Of a stretch of DNA of 64,000 bases, positions 11,990-23,313 are shown piece by piece (position 1 is the stretch's first letter; the number at the start of each line of letters is the position of its first letter). The stretch covers positions 21,470,129 to 21,534,128 of the forward strand of contig NC_084601.1 in assembly GCF_033807715.1 (NCBI RefSeq). Direction: 5' to 3'. The notes beneath the pieces are model-generated. The model did no database searches. It saw nothing but the letters and a program-made list of their open reading frames with translations, and was not told the origin of the DNA. This stretch comes from Cololabis saira. Lineage: Eukaryota > Chordata > Actinopteri > Beloniformes > Belonidae. Both the position numbers and the translations under genes were made by a program.

Positions 11990-12329
11990 AGGAGCTTGAG
12001 GCTCCTTTTAAGAAATGAGACTCTCTAGCGCCACCTTTCACCACGACGGCCGTTGGGGGTACTGCAGCCAACAGTGAAGCCGGCATGGGAGAACGGGGAG
12101 AACGCACATGCAGCGTCATGTGACGTCACATCCGCAGCCCAGCGCGGGAAATTCGGGACCGAATTGCAGCACATTTTGCAGCACACAGCCTGTTCAAGGC
12201 AAAGGAGAGATACACTAGAGGGCTCATTCTTTTGGGTTTGGAACGCTTCATCTGACATTATTACTAGAAAACTTAAAATGTATACGGATTTTTTTCATAA
12301 ATCTTGCCACAATCCGGCCTCAAGCTCCT
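11990..12329. mobile_element. TTAA-target MITE (340 bp)
   Basis: The element starts AGGAGCTTGAGGC and ends with the inverted GCCTCAAGCTCCT, with TTAA directly outside both ends (11986-11989 and 12330-12333). TTAA duplication is the mark of piggyBac and Kolobok-type transposons; there is no transposase to tell which. A 14-bp palindrome with the CRE core TGACGTCA lies at 12118-12131. Removing the MITE and one TTAA restores CCAATTAAAGCTGC, the start of the AGC repeat, so it landed in the first bases of that older repeat. Confidence 0.85.
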
Positions 12330-12745
12330 TTAAAGCTGCAAGCAGCGGTGAACGGGCCCTCGCGCGTGCAGTTTGTACCAATTATGTTCAAGGACTCAAA
12401 ACCGAGTCCGATGACACCACCCACGACTCTTTATGTCAAACGATTCAAAAGTTATGGCAGAAAATAGGATCTATCAAATATCGACCAATCAGCTACTAGT
12501 ATCACTTCCTGTTTAACGTTGAAGTTTGACACGGCGCCACGGCCACGCCATTTCACGAAAACTCACGATTTTGATAACTTTTCATCGTTAACGTCTTTTG
12601 CGTCTCCTCAGCGAGTTTTATGTCAAATAGACGATCCTGCTAGTAGGAGTTCGTTAAAGTACGACACGTGAAAATGGCATAAATTGCGCCAAAATTACAC
12701 GATTAATTCAAAATGGCCGACTTCCTGTTCGGTTTCGGCCATGGC
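12330..12745 (+). repeat. AGC repeat, copy 1, 5' part
   Basis: Starts TTAAAGCTGCAAGCAGCG; the first 12 bases form a hairpin (GCTGC AA GCAGC). Then follows a unit (ACCACCCACGACTC...) shared with copies at 32271, 37440 (minus) and 43476, and a 3' section (AAATTGCGCCAAAATTAC, GACTTCCTGTTCGGTTTCGG) shared with 32271 and 48481. The copy resumes after two hAT insertions and ends at 15748. No coding frame; superfamily unknown. Confidence 0.8.
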
Positions 12746-12919
12746 GCGCCCCTCGCTGGCGGTGGGTTGCCTCCAGCCCTCTTCTCGCCCTCTGTGGGGT
12801 TGCGGGTGGCCTGGGTTCGGGGTTCTTCCTTGTCGGCCTCTGGTTTCGCGGGTGGCGGGGTTGCCTCCCCTCTCTCCCCCACTATAGATTCACTTCACGT
12901 GGAGCTTTGATAGGATTAT

Positions 12920-13367
<448 letters not shown>

Positions 13368-14654
13368 TAGGGGTGTAACAGTATTTGTATTCGTCCCGTC
13401 CCGTCACGGTACGGGGGTCACGGTTCGGTACACGCAGTCATACGGCGAATACGTCTGACTGAGTTAAAAAAAAAAAAATTAATCATCTTTTTTTTTTCCC
13501 CTTATAAATATCAAAAGTCACGTTCCATTACAGACCTAAATGTGTGCTAGTCTGTGCATATCAATAAATATATGTGCAATTCATATATCATCATAAATTG
13601 TAGGCTATAATAACGATAAAATGTTCTAATTCTTAATTTACAACTGTCCTGAATCAGGGCCGTGTGCCAGCGCGGATTGGGAGTAAAGCCTGATTTATGG
13701 TTCTGCGTTAAATCGACGCAGAGCATACGCCGACAGGTACGGCGCAGTCTACGGCGAGGTTACGCGCATACGCGCAACCTTCGCCGTAGGCGCTGCGTTG
13801 GTGTAACGCGGTACCATAAATCAGCCTTAACAGTCACAGCAAAGGAGATTAGCGCTAAAGTTTAAAAGAGGACTAAGCATGTACAAAGTTTTGAATGTTA
13901 CCCCGTTTTCCACGTTACCTGGATTATTTTGGGTTATGGAAGAGTCAACTACCGTTGGTGAGTCAGTGTAACCTTCTTAAATAATTTCTTAACAGAATGT
14001 TGTGGTAGCTTTGACCACCTGCCTATTTGAATGTGATTTGTGTTGTTGTCAACTAGACCGCCGAGTCTATTCTCTGTTATAGAGCTCAGAAATGATGTTA
14101 TAGACCGCTGTGTCTATATCTATATCTAAATAGATTGTGTAATTTTAGACCAGTTAGGTTTTTTGTATTTAGGCTGAATCAAAGATGGAACTGAGTCAGT
14201 CCATGACTATCTAAGTTTTCAGCTCCGCGTGTGTGTGTGTGTGTGTGTTTCTGGTAGGATGATGTTGTTGAACGTTAAAATGACTATCATAAGGCCCATG
14301 GAGAATGCTCCGCCCCCAGACGGCTCTGCCCATATGCAGCAGTAGAGGAGCCCGGGTTCAAGTATTTATTAAAAGTGCTCGAGCTCGTTACAATGTCCCA
14401 TCCCGCGCTCACATAAAAAACATAAAAAATTAAAAACACTAATGCACAAGTTAAATGTTTTATTCTATTTAATTTACACTTTAATAAGAGATGCTTTTTA
14501 GTTTTGAACAAACTTTAACTTTCAAATGCTATGATCAAAATACATTTGGGACTTTTTGTATTTTTTTTCCCGTTGTACCTAACCCGTACCGAACCGTGAC
14601 CCCTGTACCGAGGTACGTACCGAACCGTGACTTGTGTGTACCGTGACACCCCTA
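13368..14654. mobile_element. Non-autonomous hAT with 8-bp duplication ATGCGTAT
   Basis: The ends TAGGGGTGTAACAGTA and (inverted, at the right) TAGGGGTGTCACGGTA form a hAT-type terminal repeat. Both flanks are ATGCGTAT (13360-13367 and 14655-14662), a perfect 8-bp target duplication. The 1.29-kb interior has no transposase frame; it carries a 141-bp Harbinger MITE and a short (GT)n at 14229-14249. Confidence 0.92.
13687..13827. mobile_element. Harbinger MITE with TAA duplication (141 bp)
   Basis: Left AGCCTGATTTATGGTTCTGC, right end the near-perfect inverse, flanked by TAA at 13684-13686 and 13828-13830. It lies inside the hAT at 13368-14654, so it is the younger insertion. Internal CG-rich words (TACGGCG, CGCCGTA) let the whole copy fold back. 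Confidence 0.9.
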
Positions 14655-14770
14655 ATGCGTATATATAAGTATATATATTAAATATAGTAAAAATGCACAT
14701 ATATATGCCTTAGGTTTTTACCAGCATGGTATCAACCAAATATGTGTGCAGACAAGGTATATATAATAAT

Positions 14771-14795
<25 letters not shown>
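14771..14795. repeat. Poly(A) run, 25 bp
   Basis: Uninterrupted A run inside AGC repeat copy 1, between the two hATs. It may be part of the repeat or a retroposed tail; no SINE body is attached. Confidence 0.9.
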
Positions 14796-14801
<6 letters not shown>

Positions 14802-15174
14802 GCGTGCAAAATTTGGTGACTTTTGGGGCACATTTAGGGGGGCGAAAAGGCCTTCATTTCGTCGGAAAAAATAAAAAATAAATCCTACAGATACTAGGGA
14901 TGTCCCGATCAGGTTTTTTTGCCCCCAAGTCCGAGTCCTTTGATTTTGAGGACTTGCCGATACCGAGTCCCGATCCGATACTTTTATAAAACAATAAAAA
15001 ATGAAGAAGAGAAAAGAAAATTATGCAGGACGACCCTTTTATTATATTTTAACATGTGTACTGTAAACTGAGCACATAGGAGGTAGGCAGCTTGAACATT
15101 CTTAAGTCAGTATAAAAAAATGTTCTTCACATTAGAAGTAGAACAACTACTAGTGCAACATTAGAACTAGGTTT

Positions 15175-15292
15175 GTGGTGTTAAAGCAGCTTTGTCCTTG
15201 CCACCCCTCGAAATCCCCATTTGACAAATCTTACAGTTTGCGACAGCATTGTTCTCCTCGTTCACTCTGAAGTAATTCCACACAACAGACAT
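15175..15292 (-). pseudogene. BED zinc-finger N-terminus of a hAT transposase
   Basis: From an ATG at 15292 the minus strand encodes MSVVWNYFRVNEENNAVANC, followed by KICQMGISRGGKDKAA. This has the spacing of a BED finger: aromatic W-x-Y-F, then C-x2-C (residues 20 and 23). The frame is lost where the two His of the finger should follow. In intact hATs this domain binds the element ends or subterminal repeats in the nucleus. The upstream half of the frame is unrelated Harbinger-derived sequence. Confidence 0.75.
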
Positions 15293-15339
15293 GATAGCAT
15301 AGGGCTGCTTCAGCTTCAAAACAAACAGGCGTGCTCTGC

Positions 15340-15470
15340 GCGCATGCGGTGCTCTCCGCACATGCGCCACGCAGAGCCTTCAACGTAGGGTCTGGCGTAG
15401 GGTGCGCGTCGCCGCGAACCCTACGCTGTAGACTCTGCGTCGGTGCGACGCGGAACCATAAATCAACGCA
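15340..15470. mobile_element. Harbinger MITE, one end only
   Basis: Right end GCGGAACCATAAATCA at about 15450-15465 and the CG-rich core (GTAGGGTGCGCGTCGCCGCG) match the family at 13687 and 33462. The left terminal repeat is missing. It lies inside the hAT at 14895-15704. Confidence 0.7.
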
Positions 15471-15712
15471 CACGTGGATGTCGGCGCCAGTGAGTATTTT
15501 CACCGGACATTTTGACCGGAGAGATTATAAAATACCGGACTTCGGCATATTTTACCGGACAAAGTCCGGCAATTACCGGACAACAGAAACCCTGATATAT
15601 ATATCCGATTCCTGATCGGCTCATAACGTCCGAGTCCGGATCGAGTCTGCAATCACGTGATCGGCCCCGATTTCCGATCACGTGATCGGATCGGGACAAC
15701 TCTAACAGATAC

Positions 15713-15748
15713 AATAGGACCTTCGCACTGTCAGTGCTCGGGCCCTAA
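15713..15748 (+). repeat. AGC repeat, copy 1, 3' end
   Basis: Continues the repeat after the second hAT and ends with a hairpin GCACTG T CAGTGC (15726-15738), nine bases, then CTAA. A 3' hairpin followed by CTRR is a Helitron trait, but no 5' TC or A|T target was verified, so I do not assign it. Confidence 0.7.
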
Positions 15749-17947
15749 AAAAATGGATGCATATATGCAAAAATGCTTTCACGTCAAATGATGCGTAGGT
15801 GTAGAGTGATAGGAAAGATACTTTAAAAGACACTCACCTCTGTTGCACCTGTAATCTAACGAGTTGTTCTGCTGCCACTTTCCAGCCTTTTCTTTCTTTA
15901 TTCTTTCACTTGCATGAATGCTCCCTCCTGCCACTTTCTTCTTCTTCCTTTCAGTAAATGGCTGTCATAAGTCATGCAGTACATATAAACGTTAAATACT
16001 AAGGTGGAGGTGATGAGCCATTTCCCACCACATTACTTGCTAATGGTTCGTATCTTAATAACCTTGCCAGTCTGGTCATATTCTCGTGGGTGGATATTAA
16101 GATCATGGAGTTTGCATGGCACAATGGAGCTGTTTGACTCACACTGCCTCTGCAGTGATAGATGGTCCAGGTAGAAGGTCAAAATTGCTCAACTTTTTTG
16201 CCATGTGTTAATGTGTCTTTTTTTATATGCACAGATGTCCACAGTGATATGCGTGGGTATGCACTAGTTTGTGATCCAACAGTCAACAATTAAATAAAGG
16301 CCTTATATGAAGCATTGCATATGTGTGTCAGACGAGCCCAAACTGCTATCAGCATGCCATCAATTTGTTGGCTTGTTCTGTACAAGCAAGAGTGTGACAG
16401 GCATAGTGCTCCCGCCTGCTCCAGTGCTTACTTAGGCTGTTATAGATTAATCAATACAAACATAAAAGCCACACAAAGTCTTTGAAACTCATAATTTACT
16501 TTTATTTGGATTCTTTTTGTTATCCTGACCTAACTAATACTAGCAATTCATACTAACAAGTGACTGGACCGAGCGTTTATTTATCCAGTGAAGGTGTTGC
16601 TAATAATATTGATCAGCTGAGGTGATCCAGTGTCCCCTGCCCTGCTGTTTATGTGTTTCTGCCTCCTGGCACACTTAAAGCCACCATTAATTTTATGACC
16701 ATTTGACAGCTGTGCTTGAAGGTCTAAGGAATAGACATGGGGTGGATTAACTATGTTAATTTACAGATTAATAAACAATGATTAATTTTGTCGATTGTTT
16801 TGACTTTTTTTTTTCGTTTTTCAAAGCTTTAACACATGCAGATGCTTGATGTCTCACTCTTGTTTCATGTAGTTTTCAGAGGATAATGAAGACAGGAGGC
16901 TAATGCTATTACACCACTGGTGTCTACTTAAGGAATTAAACATGTTACATTTACATCACGTTATTCAATTTTGAACTCATAAATGCTCTCATAGTCAGGC
17001 CCCTCATGCATAAGAGTTTATGGTTCATTAATTCATGAAGCATCATAAGGGATTAGAAAGGTACCCTTCATTATCCTTAATTGGGCAAACAGACTTTTAT
17101 TGTAATTTGTTTTCTATGAGTGATTATGTAACTATATACTGCAGTGGGTTCCATAAAATGACATTACTGAATTAGTTCTGCTAACTTGATGAATCCTCAC
17201 TAACAGGTTTGATTTGCAATATTTTTAAAATTAAATCATTTGATTACTGGATTTCAGCTATTGAAAATTAACTACATTATTTCCCAAAAAAGTCACACTT
17301 TGCATTACTGAATGTGAACCTTGTAAATGCAGTGCTTCCGCTTAATTTGAAACATCAAACTAAGAACAGGAAGGACAAACACAATGTACCCTTTATAGCA
17401 GAGCTTTAAGCGGAAAAACACTAGTGCCGGTACTCCCCAGAATGACTTGCCGTCTGTCATACAAATATGGGACCAAAACATGAGTGATATGTATACAGTA
17501 TGGCTGTTCATCTATCTATTAACTTTAACATTCAGGGTGTTAACATGGCATGGAAAATGTCACTGAAAAAAGATATAAAATAAAAGCACCTCAAAAACAT
17601 AAAGAAGTGAAAAAATGATTGTTTTCTTCTGGAAAATCCCTTTCTTTTCAGTATTAGTGCCTGGCCTGTGCTAACTCCACTTAATCCATATAATTTTATC
17701 TTTTACTGAAAAATACGTCTTCAAAAACTCAACATATTGACCAGCCATACACAGAGTCTCTGCATAAACATGTCAAATATCAAATTGTTCATGATCAACA
17801 TCACAGCCGTGATCGTTTTCCTTCCACATTTCCTCTTATCCGAAACACCTACGCCCAATTGAACATGTACACAACTTGAAGTGTGCCATAATGTTGACGG
17901 CAAGAATTTTGCATCAAGATAACATATTTCTTTTCAGGCTATATATA
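15749..17947. other. Anonymous stretch
   Basis: About 2.2 kb of AT-rich sequence with no coding domain, repeat end or RNA gene that I recognise. Confidence 0.5.
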
Positions 17948-17991
17948 CACTCACTGGCCACTTTACTACAGTAGGTACACCTCTCCAACTG

Positions 17992-20229
17992 TATTATGTC
18001 TGCTCAGTGTAACATCCACTTCAATATAGAAGTGATTAATCGGGAACTTAGTAAGTTTTTTATATTTAAAGATTAGGTTCGGCTACTGGAGCAGGAGAGA
18101 TAATTAATGAGGCCACATAACAAACTTAGTTTAGGTACCTGTATTAAACAGTCCAAACAAAACAGTCCACAAGAAAACACAAATATGTTCATCAAAATAA
18201 ACAAAGTGAAAGCTGGGCCCAGATCACTAAATAGAAAACAAAATATTTTATATGGATTTTGAGTCAGTCACTGTGGTATAAATTTACACCACGGAAATGT
18301 GGGTTCTGAAGTCCTCCTCTCAGAGTATGCAGAAGAACGGTAAGTGCAATTTTATCCTACCACCTAGCAGGATCAGCAAAGTTCAGGCAGTCCAGAGGAA
18401 ATCAAACTCTCCAAATCAGCAGACATCCAAGGGTCCTGCAGTTGGCTCGCCACCTCTGGACTGGATCAGCACGCAGAATCATACATACAAAAAAAAAAAA
18501 CAGACGTGCATAACAGTCAGAGCAATTTTCAAAATATATCTAACTTTCTGAATCTTTCCATCACAGTGGTTAGCTCACATTTTTACTACTTGATTTAACA
18601 GTAAACACAAAGTCATAAAACAAACCAAAAGTGATGCCAAAGGAATACGTAAACAGGCTCTCCTGACGTCTCAAAATGGCGAGGGCGCGCTGCCGACACA
18701 CTACAGAACAAAACGCCTTTTTTTCAGTGCATTGTATTGTGCATTTTAGTTTAATTTGGTGCACAAACGCACATACACACACTCTACAATGTACATATAA
18801 CCAGTGTCACTTAAACAGTGTCACATACAACTAATTAAGGCCACGTTTACACATATTTCCAAAAATGGATATTTCCCCCTCTGTTTTGAAAAATACCATA
18901 ATTTACAGGAACCCGCATAAATACCCTGTTAAGGTGCTATGAGCGGTTAAACCTACAGGGAGCAGTGTAACGAGAAGCATAAAGTCATGCTAGCCAATCG
19001 GAATCCTGGAAAAAAACATCAACAAAGACACGAGTAACGAGTAATGGAACGAGAGTCTTTCGTTAGGAGTTTGGACAGAGAAGTGGGGTTACTTTTTAGT
19101 GTGACGTTAGAATATAAAACAAGTAAAATACAATAAAACATATTGGCTGCATCCGAAATTGCATACTTCCACCCTAATGAGTATGCAATATTTTTTTAGG
19201 GCGTCCGAAACATTAGAACGTACTCAATAGTATGCTCTATCCATACTCATTCCGGAGAAATGTATTAGTGTGGATTGATGGACACTAGCTAAGCAGAAAC
19301 TTCCCACAATGCAATGCAGCGGTGTTTGGTTGCTAAGTGATACGTATATGTCATAAGTGTAATATTAAGTATAATAATATTATTATATAATATTAATATT
19401 ATAATATTCGTATATAATAATATTATATAATTTCATCGTTTCGGCCAGGATAAACGGGAAAGAGCGGAGCGGAGCTGCTACTGCTGCTGTGACAGGAGTT
19501 GTTACCATGGTAACAACTACCTTCCCAACGGCAGGAAGTGCCATGTGGCTCTTAATAGTACGTCCGAATTAATGCAGACTACTGATATTTACTCAAAAGT
19601 GTGCCGAACTTAGGTACATGACGCACACATGACGCTGGTGACGTTTCTGTCGCATAATGTGACGTTCTGAAGCATAAATGTCAATTTCTCTCTGTTTACA
19701 AGCAAACGTGAAGACAGAGTTTTTGCAAATCTCCACTTTGGCCGGAGTTTTCAGAAATAATTCAGAACGAACGGCCAAAACGCATGAAAACACCACCGTT
19801 CTTGCTACATGTAAACGGGGCAAAAGAGCACTGCTCACAACACAGCAGCCACCATTAAAGTTTTACAGCCATGAATTACTCATTTTAGAAACAGTTAAAC
19901 TCACCCAGAAGAGTCCAAATAAACACAACAATATCTTCACAGAACAGGGTTCGCTTCACTGGTGGTTATCCAGGTCTATCTGACAATTTTCTAACAGAGA
20001 AAAATGTCACCTCCGTGTTTCTTTTCTTTCTCGTCTTTTTTTCCAAACCGTCTTTTTCCAACTCCGACACCGGAAGGGGGCGGAGTTTGCCTTCCTTTCA
20101 CTTCCGGGAATTTCAAAATAAGATGCATGTGTTTACTTTTTAATAAAACTCACATTACATGAATTTTTTCCACATGCTCAAGAACATTTTTATCCTTTTT
20201 AACATAACATAGTAAATATTTATATGAAC
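17992..20229. other. Insert of unknown origin in the Tc1-like element
   Basis: This part of the first insert lies upstream of the L2-like LINE segment. I recognise only a MITE-like stretch (18837-19825). 17992-18836 contains no readable frame. It may be the 5' part of the same insertion or an independent element; the outer AACTG duplication encloses both. Confidence 0.45.
18837..19825. mobile_element. MITE-like element with nested second MITE
   Basis: GGCCACGTTTACACATATTT at 18843 and the inverted right side (read on the minus strand TTGCCCCGTTTACATGTAGC, ending near 19825) form an imperfect terminal repeat. Inside, from 19145, lies a second unit beginning GGCTGCATCCGAAATTGC, a start common to fish MITEs, with a TA/AAT palindrome-rich centre (19355-19430). 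A perfect 20-bp palindrome GTTGTTACCATGGTAACAAC is at 19498-19517. Boundaries are approximate and no target duplication was proved. Confidence 0.5.
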
Positions 20230-21110
20230 AGGGTTACATCAGGGTACCCATATTGAGTCTGTGGCCACTTATAAATACATTGGCATAACATTGGACGATA
20301 GATTTTCTTTTAGATGCCATGTTAATCAATTAGCCTACTGAAGAAACTTAAATTAAAGATGGGGTTTTCTTTAGAAATAGAGCCTGTTTTTCTTTTAAAG
20401 CAAGAAAACATATTGTTGCAGCTACTTTCTTGCCACTCCTGGATTATGGCGATGTTTATATGAATGCCTCTGCTCACTCCCTACATCTACTGGATGCTAT
20501 CACGGATCTTTGAGATTCATAACTGGTTGTAAACCCCTTACACATCACTGCACATTGTACTCTCTCACTGACTGGTACTCACTTTCCATTCGCAGAACCA
20601 CCCACTGGTATCTATTTGTCTATAAATCCAGCATTAGACTACTCCCCTCCTATTTGTCCATATACATGACAGGGAGACAGTCTGACCATAGCCTCCGGTC
20701 CCTGGATTACATCTAATTCGCCATCCCCTCAGTCCGTACTGAAGTTGGCAAAAAGACCCTCTCCTATGCTGCGTCTGTAACCTGGAACATGCTCCAACAG
20801 AAGCTGAAGCTGGCCAGTTTTATTTCGCCAGGGGACTTCAAATTACTTGTAGGAAGGCAGGTGAGACAGTCAGTGGGTGTCTGCACATATACTGTATTTA
20901 ACTAGTTACTTTTTTTTACTTTTTTACCCTTAATTATTATTGTTAATTATCTTATGTTTCTGTTTTGTTTTGTTTCTTGGATTTTCAGTTAGTCTGTAAC
21001 TTTATGTTTTGCTACTGCCTACCTGAAACAGGTCTCTCTTGTAAATGAGACCCTGGGTCTCAATGAGATTTTACCTGTATAAATAAAGGTCCATAAAAAA
21101 TAAATAAAAA
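20230..21110 (+). pseudogene. 5'-truncated L2-like LINE, RT C-terminus and tail
   Basis: The plus strand encodes, across several frames, the region after the reverse transcriptase catalytic core: an SVATYKYIGITLDD block (20260-20300), a FLPLLDYGDV block (about 20430-20460), and a frame at 20510-20716 with IRFITG-type sequence. It then runs to a 3' end with AATGAGACCCTGGGTCTCAA and TAAATAAAGG near 21045-21090, followed by an A-rich tail. That layout is typical of L2/CR1-group LINEs in fish. Frameshifts and stops make it inert. The AACTG repeat after the tail is the target duplication shared with 17987. Confidence 0.75.
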
Positions 21111-21385
21111 AACTGCTCGTTAACACAAACTACTAATCAGCCAATCACATGGCAGCAACTCAGTGCATGTAAGCATGGTCAAAATCAGGGGTCTGCAACC
21201 TGCGGCGCCGGAGCCACATATGACTCTTCATCCTTATTGTAGCGGCTCCCTTTGGCCTTGAAAAAAACCCTGAACATAAATGATATTTCTGAAATCATTT
21301 TTAGTTACATTATTAGTTTATTTTGTTGGGCAGATATCTTGGAGTTTGAGTTGATGCCATCTAATTTTAAAAGAACTATTTTTAA

Positions 21386-22745
21386 ATAGATTAGATTAGA
21401 TTGTCCTTTATTCCTCCCTCAATGGGGAAATTCACTTTGTGCAGCAGCAGTACACTCAACACACACATGCAGCGAAAGGGTAAAAAAAGTTAAACATATA
21501 TCATTACAAAATATAAACAGGATATACATTCAAATGAAAATACAAGTAGTGCAGTACAGGAAAGAAAGAAAAACAGTGTAAAAAAAAAAGCAGGTAGGAT
21601 GTGTGTGAGGTAGGGAGATATTGCACATCATGTTGTTATAGTCCATTGCTACTGAGAGCAGGCCTGGTTCTAGAGTCTGATGGCAGCGGGGAGGAAGGAC
21701 CTGCGATGCCTCAGTGACGCATCGTGGGTGACGAAGACGGTTGCTGATGGAGCTCTCCAGGGCTCTGGATGACAGCTTTGCCACCACCCTCTTCTCCCCC
21801 ACCAACTCCACAGGATCGAGACTGCAGCCCAGGACAGAGCCAGCTTTCCTCACCACTTTGTCCAGTCTCTTCCTCTCTGCTGCTGTGATGCTGCTGCTCC
21901 AGCAGACCACACCATGAAAGATGGCCGACGCCACCACAAAGCAGAGGTGTATAATCCAGGTGCCATAAAGTAAAAATCCTGTCCAGCAGTTGTTCCAACC
22001 CTCTGAAGAAGCATGTGAAGACAATGCTACAGCAATTTCTGATGTTGGGATTGGTTGTTTTTTGTAGAGGCGTTTATTCCAGATGTCATAAAGTAAAAAC
22101 CCTGCTGTGTTTCCGGATCAGCCTGTACATTTAGAACAGGTGTTTTCACTACGGACCTACCATTTACCTGCAGAGGAGCTGGTTTAGTATTTGGTTGGAA
22201 CAACTGCTGGATAGGATTTTTACTTTATGGCACCTGGATTATACACCTCTGCCACAGAGTCATAGAAGGTCCTCAGGAGGCCGTCCCTCACTCCAAAAGA
22301 CCTCGGTCTGCGCAGCAGGTGGAGTCTGCTTTGCCCTTTCTTGTAAAGTGCCTGAGTGTTTATGGTCCAGTCCAGTGTTTTGTTCAGGTGAGCACCCAGG
22401 TACTTGTAAGAGTCCACTATCTCTATGTCCGTTCCCTGGATTTTCACCGGAGAGGGGGGAACTTTGCGCCGGCGGACAGGGACCTCTCTATGAGGAAGAT
22501 GACGGCGTCCTCAATCCCAATGATCGGCTGCTAGGCGAACTGCAGCGGGTTGGCGGAGGAGCTCACCAGAGGGCACAAGTGGTGGAGGACCAGCCTCTCT
22601 AGGGTCTTTGCCAGGTGTGATGTCATGGCCACTGGCCGGTAGTCATTGAAGTCTCTGGGTCAAGATGACTTGGGCACCGATACCACACAGGAGGTCTTCC
22701 ACAGCTGTGGTACCATCCTGCACAGTTGCCTGGAGCAGGATTTGA
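21386..22745 (-). pseudogene. Antisense LINE with RT C-terminal half, inside hAT
   Basis: Minus strand, 22745 to 21386. It begins with an FNDYRPVAMTSHLAKTLERL block (about 22650-22590), then a deletion that removes motifs A to C. Next come an IQGTDIEIVDSYKYLGAHLN block (22440-22380), LLRTFYDSV, and, after a small hAT insertion, ASAIFHGVVCWSSS (21925-21885) and a KLVRKAGSVLGC-like stretch. The 3' end is a short tandem tail AATCTAATCTAATCT (21386-21400). This organisation is that of a non-LTR retrotransposon of the jockey/CR1/L2 broad group. It is disabled by deletion, frameshifts and the insertion. Confidence 0.85.
21942..22251. mobile_element. Small hAT MITE inside the LINE (310 bp)
   Basis: About 60 bp at each end are inverted copies of each other (start CAGAGGTGTATAATCCAGGT, with one or two differences). 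Flanks CCACAAAG (21934-21941) and CCACAGAG (22252-22259) match at 7 of 8, a hAT-type duplication. Removing it rejoins the LINE coding segment ...FYDSV with ASAIF... in frame, which proves the order of events. Confidence 0.9.
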
Positions 22746-23088
22746 GCTATATTTCTATATTTAAAGCTGCTAAGCTGCAGAAAAATATTTTATTTATATT
22801 AAAGTGGGGTCGTTTTCATTTTACTTTTACACAAATATAGACTGAAATAGGGCTACAGTTCACAGTTTCATTTATTTCAAAGTACAAATGCACAGTGCAC
22901 TTCCGTTGTAATATTTAGTGGTTGTAACAGCTAAAATAAATAAAAGATGAAAACTTTTAAAATCTGTTTTATTTCTTGTGGCTCCCAACATATTTTTTTG
23001 TAGAAGTGGGGGGAAAATGGCTCTTTTGATTATAGAGGTTGCAGAACCATGGTCAGGACGATCTGCTGCAGTTCAAACCAGCATCAGA

Positions 23089-23313
23089 ATGGGGAAGAGG
23101 GGTGATATAAGTGACTTTGAATGTTGCATGGTTGTTGGTGCCAGACGGGCTGGTCTCAGTATTTCAGAAACTGTTGATCTACTGGGATTTTCACGCACAA
23201 CCATCTCTACAGTAGGATTTACAGAGAATGGTCAGAAAAAGCGAAAATATCCAGTGAGTAGCAGTTCTGTGGGCAAAAGGGGGTCCAACCCGGTACTAGC
23301 AAGGAGTACCTAA
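23089..23313 (+). pseudogene. Tc1-like transposase N-terminus, truncated
   Basis: The ATG at 23089 opens with MGKRGDISDFECCMVVGARR, then GLSISETVDLLGFSRTTIST, a helix-turn-helix of the paired-like type that binds Tc1 terminal repeats. After about 45 codons a one-codon insertion or frameshift follows, then GQKKRKY, and the frame runs straight into the right terminal repeat. The DDE catalytic domain is missing, so the copy cannot move itself. Confidence 0.8.

Larger units (their letters stand above)
14895..15704 (-). mobile_element. hAT remnant with 8-bp duplication ACAGATAC
   Basis: Ends TAGGGATGTCCCGATC and, inverted at the right, TAGAGTTGTCCCGATC match at 14 of 16 bases. ACAGATAC flanks both sides (14887-14894, 15705-15712). 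The minus-strand interior holds a BED zinc-finger start, which sets the orientation. Most of the transposase, including the catalytic core and dimerisation domain, is gone. Joining the flanks restores AGC repeat sequence, so this hAT entered that repeat. Confidence 0.92.
21186..23051. mobile_element. hAT split by a LINE
   Basis: Left end CAGGGGTCTGCAACCTGCGG and right end, inverted, CATGGTTCTGCAACC form the terminal repeat, and both subterminal parts contain GAGCC/GGCTC words. The flanks GTCAAAAT and GTCAGGAC agree at 5 of 8 bases and lie where the Tc1-like element is interrupted. Only about 200 bp at the left and 300 bp at the right belong to the hAT; the middle is the antisense LINE 21386-22745. 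No hAT transposase frame remains. Confidence 0.8.

Noticed and set aside
14771..14795. Processed pseudogene or SINE tail at the poly(A) run
   Set aside because: No retroposed body or target duplication next to it.
15726..15748. Assigning the AGC repeat to Helitrons from its 3' hairpin and CTAA
   Set aside because: No 5' TC, and A|T target not shown; only one complete 3' end is in the window.
22195..22602. 135-codon plus-strand frame
   Set aside because: Shadow of the antisense LINE plus the hAT end; no domain in this frame.
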